A stretch of 17,648 nucleotides of DNA, taken from positions 1-17,648 of the forward strand of contig JAFLEE010000098.1 of NCBI GenBank assembly GCA_017302015.1, read 5' to 3'. The notes beneath the pieces were generated by a model, which was not told the DNA's origin, ran no database searches, and saw only the letters and a list, made by a program, of their open reading frames with translations. A program made the position numbers and the translations under genes. Shown one piece after another: positions 9,885 to 16,846 of this stretch (position 1 is its first letter; every line of letters starts with the position of its first letter). The stretch is from Spirochaetota bacterium. Its GTDB lineage: Bacteria; Spirochaetota; UBA12135; COTS27; JAFLEE01.

Positions 9885-9905
9885 CTGCAAGCCCCGCGCG
9901 GGCAA
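9877..9905 (-). promoter_or_regulatory. Candidate sigma70-type promoter of the cupin/AraC regulator gene
   Basis: On the minus strand TTGCCC (9905-9900) and GATAAT (9882-9877) are 17 bp apart. Transcription would start near 9870, giving a leader of about 47 nt to ATG 9823. It has the same -35 hexamer and spacing as the promoter at 4907-4935. Confidence 0.55.
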
Positions 9906-10000
9906 TGAGAGATCCCGCGTCGATTCGGGGACTTTCACGGGGAGGGAATCTTGGAGGCTTCCGATCCCCGCAACGCGACAAGCAAGACAACCATTTATCC

Positions 10001-10006
10001 AAGGAG
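10001..10006 (+). promoter_or_regulatory. Shine-Dalgarno site fixing the oxidoreductase start
   Basis: AAGGAG lies 7 nt before ATG 10014. It decides for this start over an upstream in-frame TTG at 9951, which would add 21 residues before the Rossmann strand. Confidence 0.8.
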
Positions 10007-10013
10007 TTTCGCC

Positions 10014-11027
10014 ATGATTCGATTGGGCTTCATCGGCTGCGGCGGCATCAATCGCCACCACGCCAAGGCCATCCGCCAGGACGTGCCGGGCCTCGAGATT
10101 TCCGCGGCGGCGGACCTATCCGCCGAGGCCCGAGCGGCCTTCGCCAAGGAAAACTCCGGCGCCATGCTGTTCGACGATTACCGCGCCATGCTCGCGGAGG
10201 GCGCCATCGATGCCGTGGGCATCGGCCTCCCCACCGGTCTCCATGCCGAGGCGGTTCTCGCCGCCGCGGCGGCCGGGAAGCACGTCTTCTGCGAGAAGCC
10301 CATGGCCATGGCGCTGGCCGACATCGACCGCATGAACGCCTCGTGCGAGGGCGCGGGGGTGCGGCTCATGGTCGGGCAGGTTCGGCGCTACGACGCGGAT
10401 TGGGGCACGGCCAAGCGCCTCATCGAATCGGGGGTGATCGGGCGGCCGGTGCTGTGGCGCCAGACCGCCGGCGGCCCGCCCCCGGCGAGCCCTTGGTTCA
10501 TGGACGAAGCCATGGGCGGGGGGCCCTTCATGGACGGGGCGGTCCACAATTGGGATTTCGCCAATTTCGTGTTCGGGAAACCGGTGGAGGCCATGGGGAG
10601 CTTGATGCGCCTCCAGAACAAGAGCGCCTTCGACACCGGCGCGGTCGTGGTTCGCTACGCCGGCGGCGACGAACTTATGCTGTCTTGGAGTTGGGGTCTT
10701 CCCGCCGGTTGCCGGTCCGCCGCGTCGCACGAAGTGCTCGGGCCCAAGGGCGTAATCAAATTCCCCGGGAACTTCCCCGAAGAGGGGCTGGGGGAGTACG
10801 ACCGCAAGACCCACGGGGCCTATCTCCTCGACACGGGCGACAAAAAGGAACTCGTGACCTTCGAGAAGAACCAGATGTTCGCCGAGGAGTGGAAGGATTT
10901 CAGGGACGCCATCCTCGAGAAACGGGAACCGAAGTCTTCGGGGCGCACCGCCCGCTCCGCGGTGGCCGTCGCCCTGGCGGTCCTGGAAGCCGGAGGGAAG
11001 CACCGCACGGTGGAGGTGGCCCCATGA
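10014..11027 (+). CDS. Gfo/Idh/MocA-family NAD(P)-dependent oxidoreductase
   Basis: This 337-residue cytoplasmic enzyme probably oxidises or reduces a sugar or cyclitol. It begins directly with the Rossmann strand 'MIRLGFIGCGGINRHHAKAI' (dinucleotide-binding glycines 8, 10, 11). The family motif CEKPMA contains Lys95. The C-terminal alpha/beta domain carries 'PFMDGAVHNWDFANFVFG' with Asp174 and His178, the usual D..H catalytic pair (family GGxxxDxGxH region). Length is typical. Its stop overlaps the next start (ATGA), so it is co-translated with the sugar isomerase. The pairing with a xylose-isomerase-like TIM barrel and a divergent AraC regulator is the standard layout of a small sugar-catabolism locus. 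The exact substrate cannot be read from the sequence. Confidence 0.92.
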   Translation: MIRLGFIGCGGINRHHAKAIRQDVPGLEISAAADLSAEARAAFAKENSGAMLFDDYRAMLAEGAIDAVGIGLPTGLHAEAVLAAAAAGKHVFCEKPMAMALADIDRMNASCEGAGVRLMVGQVRRYDADWGTAKRLIESGVIGRPVLWRQTAGGPPPASPWFMDEAMGGGPFMDGAVHNWDFANFVFGKPVEAMGSLMRLQNKSAFDTGAVVVRYAGGDELMLSWSWGLPAGCRSAASHEVLGPKGVIKFPGNFPEEGLGEYDRKTHGAYLLDTGDKKELVTFEKNQMFAEEWKDFRDAILEKREPKSSGRTARSAVAVALAVLEAGGKHRTVEVAP

Positions 11028-11824
11028 ACGTCGGCATCACCGGCTTATGCACCCCCGCCGCCTGGACGCTGGGGGAAACGCTCTCGAAAATCCGCGAGGC
11101 GGGCTACGTCTCCTACGAATTGGCCCTGCGCGACGAGGGCTGGTTTTCGCTCACCTCCTCCGACATCCAATTGCGGGAGGTCGCGCGGGAGGCCGCGGCG
11201 GCCGGCGTCGATCTCGTGAGCCTCTGCCCCGCCTTCAAGTCGCGCCCCAAAGACCTCATCACGGCGGACGCGGTCGTGCGGCGCGAGAGCCTCAAAACCG
11301 TGGAGGAATGCCTGCGCATCGCTTCGGTCACCGGGGTCAAGACGGTCCTCCTGACGCTGGGGGCGCTGACCCCCGAGCTTTATTACGACGCGGCCTACGC
11401 CAACGGGCTCGATTCCATGCGGCGTTTGGCGCCCGTGGCGGAGCGCTTCGGGGTGCGCCTCGCCATCGAGTACGTCTGGAACAAGTTCCTCCTCAGCCCC
11501 ATGGAGTTCAATGCCTTCCTCGACGCCGTCGGGAGTTCCCATGTGGGCTTCTATTTCGACCCCGGGAACATGGCGGTCTTCGGCTACCCCGAGCACTGGG
11601 TGCGCCTATGCCGCCGCCACGTGATGGCGGTCCATATGAAGGATTTCCGGCGCCAGGGTTGGCAATGGACCCCGCTGCTTTCGGGGGATGTGTGTTTCCC
11701 CGCGGTCATGCGGGAACTGCGCGCCGCGGGCTTCGACGGCCCCCTCGTCTCCGAGGTCGACGGGAGCATCGCCCCGCTCAATGAGACGGCCAAGGCGATC
11801 CGGGAGATCATGGGGATGGGGTAG
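11024..11824 (+). CDS. Sugar phosphate isomerase/epimerase family TIM-barrel protein
   Basis: This 266-residue protein belongs to the xylose isomerase-like/AP endonuclease 2 superfamily (PF01261-type). The expected metal ligands can be placed: Glu149 (AIEYVWN), Asp179 (FYFDPGN), His204 (VHMKDF) and Glu244 (VSEVDGS). 'LLSGDVCFPAVMRELRAAGF' is the usual last-barrel segment. ATG 11024 overlaps the oxidoreductase stop by 4 bp and has GGAGG at 11012-11016, 7 nt upstream. It probably isomerises or epimerises the ketosugar made or used by the neighbouring dehydrogenase. The specific substrate is unknown, and inositol or rare-sugar catabolism are equally possible. Confidence 0.9.
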   Translation: MNVGITGLCTPAAWTLGETLSKIREAGYVSYELALRDEGWFSLTSSDIQLREVAREAAAAGVDLVSLCPAFKSRPKDLITADAVVRRESLKTVEECLRIASVTGVKTVLLTLGALTPELYYDAAYANGLDSMRRLAPVAERFGVRLAIEYVWNKFLLSPMEFNAFLDAVGSSHVGFYFDPGNMAVFGYPEHWVRLCRRHVMAVHMKDFRRQGWQWTPLLSGDVCFPAVMRELRAAGFDGPLVSEVDGSIAPLNETAKAIREIMGMG

Positions 11825-11880
11825 GGGGCGCGAAGTCGGCGGTTGTCGGTCTGCGTTCGAGGTGGATTCGGGCCGAACAA

Positions 11881-11901
11881 GCGGGACCGTTGTTGTCCCG
11901 C
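11881..11901 (+). terminator. Hairpin after the sugar operon, weak terminator candidate
   Basis: GCGGGAC (11881-11887) pairs perfectly with GTCCCGC (11895-11901) across a 7-nt loop, 57 nt after the isomerase stop and before the next promoter. No T-run follows, so it may be a processing or boundary hairpin and not a true intrinsic terminator. Confidence 0.3.
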
Positions 11902-11926
11902 CGGAACATCGGCCCCTCGCCCGAAC

Positions 11927-11954
11927 TTGACTTTTCATGGGGGTAGATTAAGAT
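11927..11954 (+). promoter_or_regulatory. Candidate sigma70-type promoter of the permease/TetR operon
   Basis: TTGACT (11927-11932) and TAAGAT (11949-11954) are 16 bp apart in an AT-richer island between GC-rich genes. Transcription would start near 11961, at the edge of the repeated AAATCGTTT element, so a bound repressor would block it. Confidence 0.6.
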
Positions 11955-11961
11955 TACATAG

Positions 11962-11987
11962 GAAACGAAAATCGTTTAAATCGTTTC
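11962..11987 (+). promoter_or_regulatory. Inverted and tandem AAATCGTTT repeat, candidate TetR operator
   Basis: AAATCGTTT occurs twice without a gap (11969-11977 and 11978-11986). Just before it, AAACGA (11963-11968) forms an inverted repeat with TCGTTT at 11972-11977 (3-bp centre). Longer arms GAAACGA (11962-11968) and TCGTTTC (11981-11987) also pair. The element sits at the expected transcription start of an operon that encodes a TetR regulator, so autoregulation is likely. It is an inference without footprint data. Confidence 0.5.
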
Positions 11988-12020
11988 ACCGAACACCGTC
12001 GGGCCCCGCCCGATACCCGT

Positions 12021-12026
12021 GGAGGG
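12021..12026 (+). promoter_or_regulatory. Shine-Dalgarno site fixing the permease start
   Basis: GGAGGG ends 4 nt before ATG 12031 and so selects that ATG. An in-frame GTG at 12019 lies just before this site and has none of its own. Confidence 0.7.
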
Positions 12027-12030
12027 CCCC

Positions 12031-13077
12031 ATGCCGATGCGCGCGTTCCTGAAAGAGAGGCGTCGAACCCTCGCCGCCTTCGTCCTCGCTCCCGCCGTGA
12101 TCCTGGGGACCCTCGTTCTCATGTTCCGCGGGGGATTCCGCGAGATTCCCATCGCGGTCGTCAACGAAGACAAGGGCGTCGAGATCCCCATGATGGGCTT
12201 CATGTCGATGCCCGAGAAAGTGTTGGCGGGCCTCCATAAAGAGACGCTTCGCGTCACCCTCACCAATGCGGAGGGGGCGAAGGCCCTCGCCGACAAGGGG
12301 CGGGTCAAGGCGGTGCTCTATTTCCCCGAGAACTTCACGCGGGGCATGATGGCCAAGATGGAAAACCCCGCCGCGTCCCTCGGCGCCAAGATCGAATTGC
12401 GCCTCGACCGCACGGCCTTCCTCACCAGCATGGCCGTGCAGCTTAATCTTATGTCCGTGTTCATGGACTTGGCGAAGGAGCAGGGGGGAGAATCTCCCCT
12501 GCCGATCGACATGGAGAAGCCCCTCTTCGGCGAAGGGGCGGGCCCGGTGGAATACGTGCTCCCCGGCCTGCTGACTTTCCTCATCTTCTTGCTCGCAGGG
12601 ATTTTCGCCATGGTCCTCATCGGTGGGGGCGCCAAGCCCGCCCAGGCGATCGCCGCGGTGACCGCGGGGTCCTGGGTCCAGGCGGCCCTCCTCATCCTGG
12701 TCACGGTGCCGCTCCTGGGCATGAAGGTGGGCGGGCATTATGCCGTCGCCGCACTGCTGGTCGCGCTCCTGGGCTGGTGCGGCGCCGCCTGCGGGGCGTT
12801 CCTCGCGGCGGCGGGCCGCGGCCGCATCCCTTCCCCGATCTTCGTCCTGCCGATCCTCTTCAGCGGGGCGATCCTGCCCCTGGAATTGCTCCCGATTTGG
12901 CTGCGCCCGCTGAAGTGGGCGATGCCGCCGTACTACGCGGCGGGCCCGGTGCGCGAGCTCCTCTACCGGGGAACCGGCCCATTGGAGGCCGCGCTTCCCG
13001 CGGCCGTCTTGATCCTGATCGCCGCGGCGGCGACTTTCGGCGCCCTGCGTTCCAGTCGAGGGCCCGCGGCCCCGTGA
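12031..13077 (+). CDS. ABC-2 type permease (single-subunit form), no ATPase nearby
   Basis: This 348-residue inner-membrane protein has the ABC2_membrane_3 layout. Helix 1 spans about residues 13-32. A large extracytoplasmic domain (about 33-172) begins with the family segment 'IPIAVVNEDKGVEIP' and contains 'KGRVKAVLYFPENFTRGM'. A cluster of C-terminal helices starts at 'VLPGLLTFLIFLLAGIF' (about 176) and runs to the end. The IAVVNEDKG segment is shared with YhgE/Pip-like proteins. No ABC ATPase is encoded anywhere in this operon, so it must borrow one or work without one. It is the first gene of an operon with a DUF4412-like protein, a TetR regulator and an EI24-like protein. The transported substrate is unknown; an efflux role is plausible because TetR regulators often control exporters. 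Confidence 0.82.
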   Translation: MPMRAFLKERRRTLAAFVLAPAVILGTLVLMFRGGFREIPIAVVNEDKGVEIPMMGFMSMPEKVLAGLHKETLRVTLTNAEGAKALADKGRVKAVLYFPENFTRGMMAKMENPAASLGAKIELRLDRTAFLTSMAVQLNLMSVFMDLAKEQGGESPLPIDMEKPLFGEGAGPVEYVLPGLLTFLIFLLAGIFAMVLIGGGAKPAQAIAAVTAGSWVQAALLILVTVPLLGMKVGGHYAVAALLVALLGWCGAACGAFLAAAGRGRIPSPIFVLPILFSGAILPLELLPIWLRPLKWAMPPYYAAGPVRELLYRGTGPLEAALPAAVLILIAAAATFGALRSSRGPAAP

Positions 13078-13144
13078 CGCGCCCGGCTTTGTAGAACGAT
13101 TCCTAGTCCATCCCGATCCCCCCGTTTTCCGCATAGGAGTACCC

Positions 13145-13822
13145 ATGATCCCGTCCCGCTTCCCGCTCTCCGGCCTGCTCGTGCTGTTGTTCTCGGCGGG
13201 CCTCGCCTTTTCCGGCGAGCCCTTCGAGGGCAGTTTCGACATTCTCGTCAACGGAACCGACAGGGCCCAGATCACCCTGAAGGGGAAGAAGGCGAAGGTC
13301 GCGCCGCCCGAATCCGTCGCCGCCACGAACGGCTATCCCCTAATCGATTTCGAGAACATGAAGATGCGCCTCGTCTCCACGAAGGATAAAACCTGGTTCG
13401 AATTGCCCCTGGCCATGCTCGAGGCCAGGACGAAAAGCAACCCGCCCAAGATCGAGGAGACGGGCAAGGCCGAGTCCCTCCTCGGGCTTTCCGCCAAGGA
13501 ATACCTGGTGTCCGATAGCGTGTCCGGCACGAAAATCCGCATCTGGGCGAGCAGCGACCGGAGCGTGGGGATCAATTTCCTCCTCGGGTTCCAGCGCCAG
13601 GGAGAGCACGGGCTCGTCTTGGCCCGGGCCGCGCGCATCCTCCTCGCCGAACGGGGGCTCATGCCGCTAAAAGCCTCCGCCAGCGATAAATCGGGGAGGG
13701 ACGTCTTTAAATGGGAGGTGACGGCCCTCCATCCCGCGGTCGTCGCGGCCTCCACCTTCGAAGTGCCCGAGGGCTATAAGCGCGTCAGCATGGTCGCCGG
13801 ATCGGCCCAGGAAAAGAAATGA
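13145..13822 (+). CDS. Secreted DUF4412-like protein
   Basis: This 225-residue protein has a signal peptide ('LSGLLVLLFSAGLAFSG', cleavage near residue 23). The mature part 'FEGSFDILVNGTDRAQITLKG' and the ending 'STFEVPEGYKRVSM' resemble the DUF4412 family of exported beta-rich proteins of unknown function, which may be related to LolA/LppX-type lipid-binding folds. No lipobox Cys is present, so it should be periplasmic and soluble. Start ATG 13145 has AGGAG at 13135-13139, 5 nt upstream. It follows the permease by 67 bp and its stop lies 4 bp before the TetR start, so it is probably co-transcribed. A role as periplasmic partner of the permease is speculation. The family match is from memory of the pattern and is moderate. 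Confidence 0.7.
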   Translation: MIPSRFPLSGLLVLLFSAGLAFSGEPFEGSFDILVNGTDRAQITLKGKKAKVAPPESVAATNGYPLIDFENMKMRLVSTKDKTWFELPLAMLEARTKSNPPKIEETGKAESLLGLSAKEYLVSDSVSGTKIRIWASSDRSVGINFLLGFQRQGEHGLVLARAARILLAERGLMPLKASASDKSGRDVFKWEVTALHPAVVAASTFEVPEGYKRVSMVAGSAQEKK

Positions 13823-13826
13823 GGGG

Positions 13827-14531
13827 ATGAGCCCCGCGACCGCGGCCGCGATGGCGAAGTACCGGCCCAAACGAAACCCCTCCCCCGGGCGAAGGGAGGA
13901 GATCCTCTCCCGCGCCCAGGCGATCTTTTTCCGGGAGGGCAACGCCCGCATGAGCATGGATGCCCTCGCCGGGGGATTGGGGATCTCCAAGCGGACGCTC
14001 TACGAGTGCTTCCCCTCCCGGGCCGGCATCATCCGCGCCTTCCTCGACGCCCAATTGGTATCCTTCAACGAGACCCTGGTCGTGTTGGCCGAGAAAGACC
14101 GTCCTTTCGCCGAGAGGCTCCAGGTTTTGTTCGATTCCATCCTCACTTTTTTTTCGCGCATCCCCCCCGCCTTCCTCCTGGACCTGCGCCGCCGCGAGCC
14201 GGCGATCTTTTCCGAATTGATGGCGCGCCGCAATGCCCTCGTCCTCGAGCATTTTTCCCGCTTCCTCGCGGAGGGCCGCGCCCAGGGCAGTATCCGGGCC
14301 GAATTGCGCACCGATTTCTTGGTGGCCTTCTTCGTCCACTCGCTCCCGAATATCCTCCAGCCCGAATTATTCGATTCCCTCAACCTGGGCGGCCGCGATG
14401 TCGTGGCCCAATTGCAGGTCCTCCTCAAGGGCGGTCTCTTGGCGCCCGAGGGGGGCCGCACCGAGGGGGCCCGGCTCGCTGAAGGCGGTCCCCGCACGCG
14501 CGGTGGTGCGCGCACCGCCCATCGATCATAA
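13827..14531 (+). CDS. TetR-family transcriptional regulator
   Basis: This 234-residue regulator has the TetR DNA-binding domain at residues about 20-68: 'RREEILSRAQAIFFREGNAR' then the helix-turn-helix 'MDALAGGLGISKRTLYECF' (44-62). The C-terminal ligand and dimer domain is helical ('AERLQVLFDSILTFFSRIPP'), as in AcrR-type members. The tail after about residue 205 is Gly/Arg/Ala-rich and looks disordered. It starts 4 bp after the DUF4412-like gene (coupled). A start at the internal ATG 13851 is possible because the first residues are not conserved. It probably represses its own operon through the AAATCGTTT repeats at 11962-11987. The ligand is unknown. Confidence 0.9.
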   Translation: MSPATAAAMAKYRPKRNPSPGRREEILSRAQAIFFREGNARMSMDALAGGLGISKRTLYECFPSRAGIIRAFLDAQLVSFNETLVVLAEKDRPFAERLQVLFDSILTFFSRIPPAFLLDLRRREPAIFSELMARRNALVLEHFSRFLAEGRAQGSIRAELRTDFLVAFFVHSLPNILQPELFDSLNLGGRDVVAQLQVLLKGGLLAPEGGRTEGARLAEGGPRTRGGARTAHRS

Positions 14532-14535
14532 AATC

Positions 14536-14562
14536 CCCCCGTGCGGCCGGATCGCACGGGGG
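14536..14562 (+). other. 10-bp perfect hairpin between TetR and EI24-like genes, covering the RBS
   Basis: CCCCCGTGCG (14536-14545) pairs perfectly with CGCACGGGGG (14553-14562) around a 7-nt loop. It starts 5 nt after the TetR stop and ends 6 nt before ATG 14569. The right arm GGGGG is the only RBS-like element for that ATG, so the stem would hide it. On the minus strand the stem is followed by ATTTTAT and could act as a terminator there, but no minus-strand gene needs one. On the plus strand only A-rich sequence follows. Confidence 0.6.
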
Positions 14563-14568
14563 AAAATC

Positions 14569-15375
14569 ATGGGGCAGGCCATCCGCGATGCGCTGACGGG
14601 TTTCTCGTATCCACTGCGCGCCGTGCCCTATCTCTTCCGCCACCGGCTTTTCCTCCTGACCGGTCTCTGCCTCGCGGTGCACCTCGTCCTCGTCGCGGCG
14701 GTCCTCGTACCGGTCCTCTGGTATGTTTGGCCCCTCCTCGGCGATCTGCAGAAGCATCTCGTTTCCTTGGGGGAAGGCCACGCCTGGCTCATGAAGATCC
14801 TCGCGGGGCTGGGCTATTTCATCCGACTCATCGGCCTCCTGTTGGTTTTCCTCGCCACCGGCGTACTCGTCTTGGTCGCGGGCCGGGTGGCGGCGGGTCC
14901 CTTCCTCGATCTCCTGAGCGAACGCGTGGAGGAATTGGAGACGGGCGTTCCTGCGGCGGCCTTCTCGGCGGCGCGCCTCGGCCGCGGCTTGATCCTGGCG
15001 CTGAAAGATCTCGCGCCGAACCTGTTGATCTTGGTCGGCTTCCAGGCGCTCGTTTGGCTCTTCGGGCTCATTCCGGTGGTGGGGACCCTCGGGGCTCCCG
15101 TGCTCGCCGCCGCCGGCACTTCCATCTTCCTCGCCCACGAGTTCATGGGGCTCGTGCTGCTGCGCCGCTTCGTGCCGTACTTTCCCCGTTGGGGGTTCGT
15201 CATGGGCCATAAGGCCCTCGCGGCGGGATTCGGCGCGTCGTGCCTGGTGCTCATGGCGGTGCCATTTTTAAACCTCGCCCTGCTGCCCCTTTGCGCGGTG
15301 GGGGGGACCTTCGCCGTTTGCCGGGTCGACGCGGGGCGGAGGGAAGGCCATCCGCGCCCCGCTTCCACCGTTTGA
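14569..15375 (+). CDS. EI24/CysZ-like integral membrane protein
   Basis: This 268-residue inner-membrane protein is of the EI24 domain family, which includes the sulfate permease CysZ. Evidence: an N-terminal amphipathic 'ALTGFSYPLRAVPYLFRHR', the hallmark 'AAGPFLDLLSERVEELETG', and a hydrophobic hairpin 'LILVGFQALVWLFGLIPVVG'. There are about four to six membrane helices (near 27-50, 78-104, 155-185, 225-250). The ATG at 14569 is chosen because the upstream in-frame extension to 14233 lies inside the TetR gene in another frame. A strong hairpin ends 6 nt before it. It lies 37 bp after TetR and could be the last gene of that operon. Its stop codon is part of the -35 box of the next gene. CysZ function is not established here, since no sulfate-assimilation gene is near. 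Confidence 0.82.
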   Translation: MGQAIRDALTGFSYPLRAVPYLFRHRLFLLTGLCLAVHLVLVAAVLVPVLWYVWPLLGDLQKHLVSLGEGHAWLMKILAGLGYFIRLIGLLLVFLATGVLVLVAGRVAAGPFLDLLSERVEELETGVPAAAFSAARLGRGLILALKDLAPNLLILVGFQALVWLFGLIPVVGTLGAPVLAAAGTSIFLAHEFMGLVLLRRFVPYFPRWGFVMGHKALAAGFGASCLVLMAVPFLNLALLPLCAVGGTFAVCRVDAGRREGHPRPASTV

Positions 15376-15400
15376 AAATTGCGCTCCCGCGGGTTATAGT
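15372..15400 (+). promoter_or_regulatory. Strong sigma70-type promoter for the HD-GYP gene
   Basis: TTGAAA (15372-15377) and TATAGT (15395-15400) are 17 bp apart, the best promoter match in the window. The TGA stop of the EI24-like gene lies inside the -35 box. Transcription would start near 15407, giving a leader of about 40 nt before GTG 15446. Confidence 0.68.
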
Positions 15401-15445
15401 TCCCACGGTGGGCGGACATCTTCTGGGCGCCCCGCCCGTTTTCCC

Positions 15446-16846
15446 GTGAACTCCCCAACCGATTTTCCAGAGTCCCTCGCCCCGGAACCCGATTTTTCCT
15501 ATCGAGACGCCGCGGGGCTCGAGGTGCATTTCGCCGTAGAGCGGCCGGGCATTCTCTTCGCCCAGCCGGCCGGCGTCTTCACCGCCGAAAGCGGCATCGC
15601 CTGGGTCGAAAATCTACTACTCCTCGTCGAGGCCGATTTCGGGGGCGGGATGGATTGGGCCCTGCTCATCGATCTCAGCCGGGTTTCCCAGCGCGAGCTC
15701 TCCACGAGGCTCGCCTGCTTCGACCGACTCAAGGCCGCGCCGCGGCTGCGCGCCTGCGCCTATGTGGGGGCCACGCGCCTCATGCGGTTCATGCTGGAAC
15801 TGGGCGTGGCTTTCCAATCGCCGCCCTTCGCGGTCTGCTTCGAGGCGGGGGTCGATCGGGCCCTCGCCGCCGCGAGGGCTCTGCGGGTTTCGGGAACGGC
15901 GCCCGCCCCGGATCCCCGCCCCGCGCTCTCCGATCCCAGGAATTCCGAGGATGTCCTCGAACTTTTCGCCGCCGTCGCCTGGGCGCAGGGGGGCGGCGAG
16001 GCGCTCTCCGTGGTTCCCAATGCGAGCCCGTGGAGACCGGTGGCCGATGCCATGGGGCTCATCAAGCGCGACCTCGACCTGCTCATCGGCGAGAGCCGGG
16101 ATCGCCTGCGCCAATTGCGCTCCGACCTCGAGTCGGCGCGGAAATTGGGCGAGCGGCGGGAGCGGGCCCTCATCGAATCGGAGCGCCTCAGCCTGCGCGT
16201 GGAGGAGGAGGGCGAACGGCGCCTGGCCCTGACCCAGGACCGGGTGCGCCAGCAGAAAGACCTGCTCTTCGCCCTCGGCGAGATTATCGAAAGCCGTTCC
16301 CGGGAGACCGCCAACCATATCCACCGCGTCTCCGCCTACGCGCGCCACCTCGCGCTATTGTGCGGTCTGCCCGAGCGGGAAGCCACGCTCATCTTCCACG
16401 CGGCGCCCATGCACGACGCGGGCAAGCTCGCCATCCCCGACCGCATCCTCTCCAAGCCGGGCCCCCTCGACGCCGACGAGCGGCGGGTCATGGAGGGGCA
16501 CGCGCGCCTCGGCTACGACCTGCTGCGCGGCGGCAGCCGCGGGCTCCTCGGCACCGCCTCGGTGATCGCCCACGAGCACCACGAGCGGTGGAACGGGAAG
16601 GGCTACCCCCGCGGGCTGCGGGGCGACGCCATCCACCCCTACGGCCGCCTCGCCGCCCTCGCCGATGTCTTCGACGCGCTGGGCTCGGACCGCTGCTACA
16701 AGAAGGCGTGGCCCCTGGAGAAGATCCTCGCGCTCCTCCACGCGGAGCGCGGGGAGCAATTCGAGCCTCGGCTCATCGATCTCTTCTTCAAGAACCTGGG
16801 CGCCTTCCGCCAGATCCGCGACGCCTACCCCGATGAAGTCGCCTGA
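15446..16846 (+). CDS. HD-GYP domain signalling protein with N-terminal STAS-like sensory domain
   Basis: This 466-residue protein is probably a cyclic di-GMP phosphodiesterase. Residues about 35-150 form an alpha/beta STAS-like domain ('GILFAQPAGVFTAESGIAWV', 'WALLIDLSRVSQREL', 'LELGVAFQSPPFAVCFEAG'). A coiled coil follows at about 207-272. The HD-GYP domain runs from about 275: His291/His293, HDAGK with His323-Asp324, HEHHE (376-380) and GYP (386-388). All core metal-binding motifs are present; the usual HHExxDGxGYP Asp is Asn. No membrane segment is seen, so it is cytoplasmic. GTG 15446 is the only reasonable start, since the next in-frame Met is inside the first domain; no clear RBS is seen. 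Its 3' end overlaps the next gene by 14 bp, and both carry the same sensory domain, suggesting a joint signalling role. Confidence 0.88.
   Translation: MNSPTDFPESLAPEPDFSYRDAAGLEVHFAVERPGILFAQPAGVFTAESGIAWVENLLLLVEADFGGGMDWALLIDLSRVSQRELSTRLACFDRLKAAPRLRACAYVGATRLMRFMLELGVAFQSPPFAVCFEAGVDRALAAARALRVSGTAPAPDPRPALSDPRNSEDVLELFAAVAWAQGGGEALSVVPNASPWRPVADAMGLIKRDLDLLIGESRDRLRQLRSDLESARKLGERRERALIESERLSLRVEEEGERRLALTQDRVRQQKDLLFALGEIIESRSRETANHIHRVSAYARHLALLCGLPEREATLIFHAAPMHDAGKLAIPDRILSKPGPLDADERRVMEGHARLGYDLLRGGSRGLLGTASVIAHEHHERWNGKGYPRGLRGDAIHPYGRLAALADVFDALGSDRCYKKAWPLEKILALLHAERGEQFEPRLIDLFFKNLGAFRQIRDAYPDEVA

Noticed and set aside
9888-9905. GC palindrome CCCGCGCGGG between the divergent genes as an operator
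   Set aside because: Short GC-only palindromes are expected by chance at this base composition, and it falls within the spacer and -35 of a good promoter. No second copy was seen.
9905-11023. Long plus-strand frame running from 9905 through the oxidoreductase into the isomerase, as if one 639-residue protein
   Set aside because: The first 373 residues are an Arg/Gly-rich shadow frame of the oxidoreductase gene. The isomerase has its own ATG at 11024 with GGAGG upstream and a standard ATGA overlap.
11986-13326. 446-residue minus-strand open frame opposite the ABC-2 permease
   Set aside because: Composition is Arg/Gly/Glu/His-rich without domain patterns, and the plus strand there has a clear membrane protein with RBS and promoter. 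It is a GC-rich shadow frame.
14536-14562. Intrinsic terminator on the plus strand after TetR
   Set aside because: The stem is strong but is followed by AAAAT and an ATG with no T-run, so it does not fit an intrinsic terminator in that direction. It is kept as a hairpin of unknown role.
15655-16836. 393-residue plus-strand frame inside the HD-GYP gene
   Set aside because: Arg/Pro/Ala-rich out-of-frame translation; the other frame carries HD, HHE and GYP motifs.
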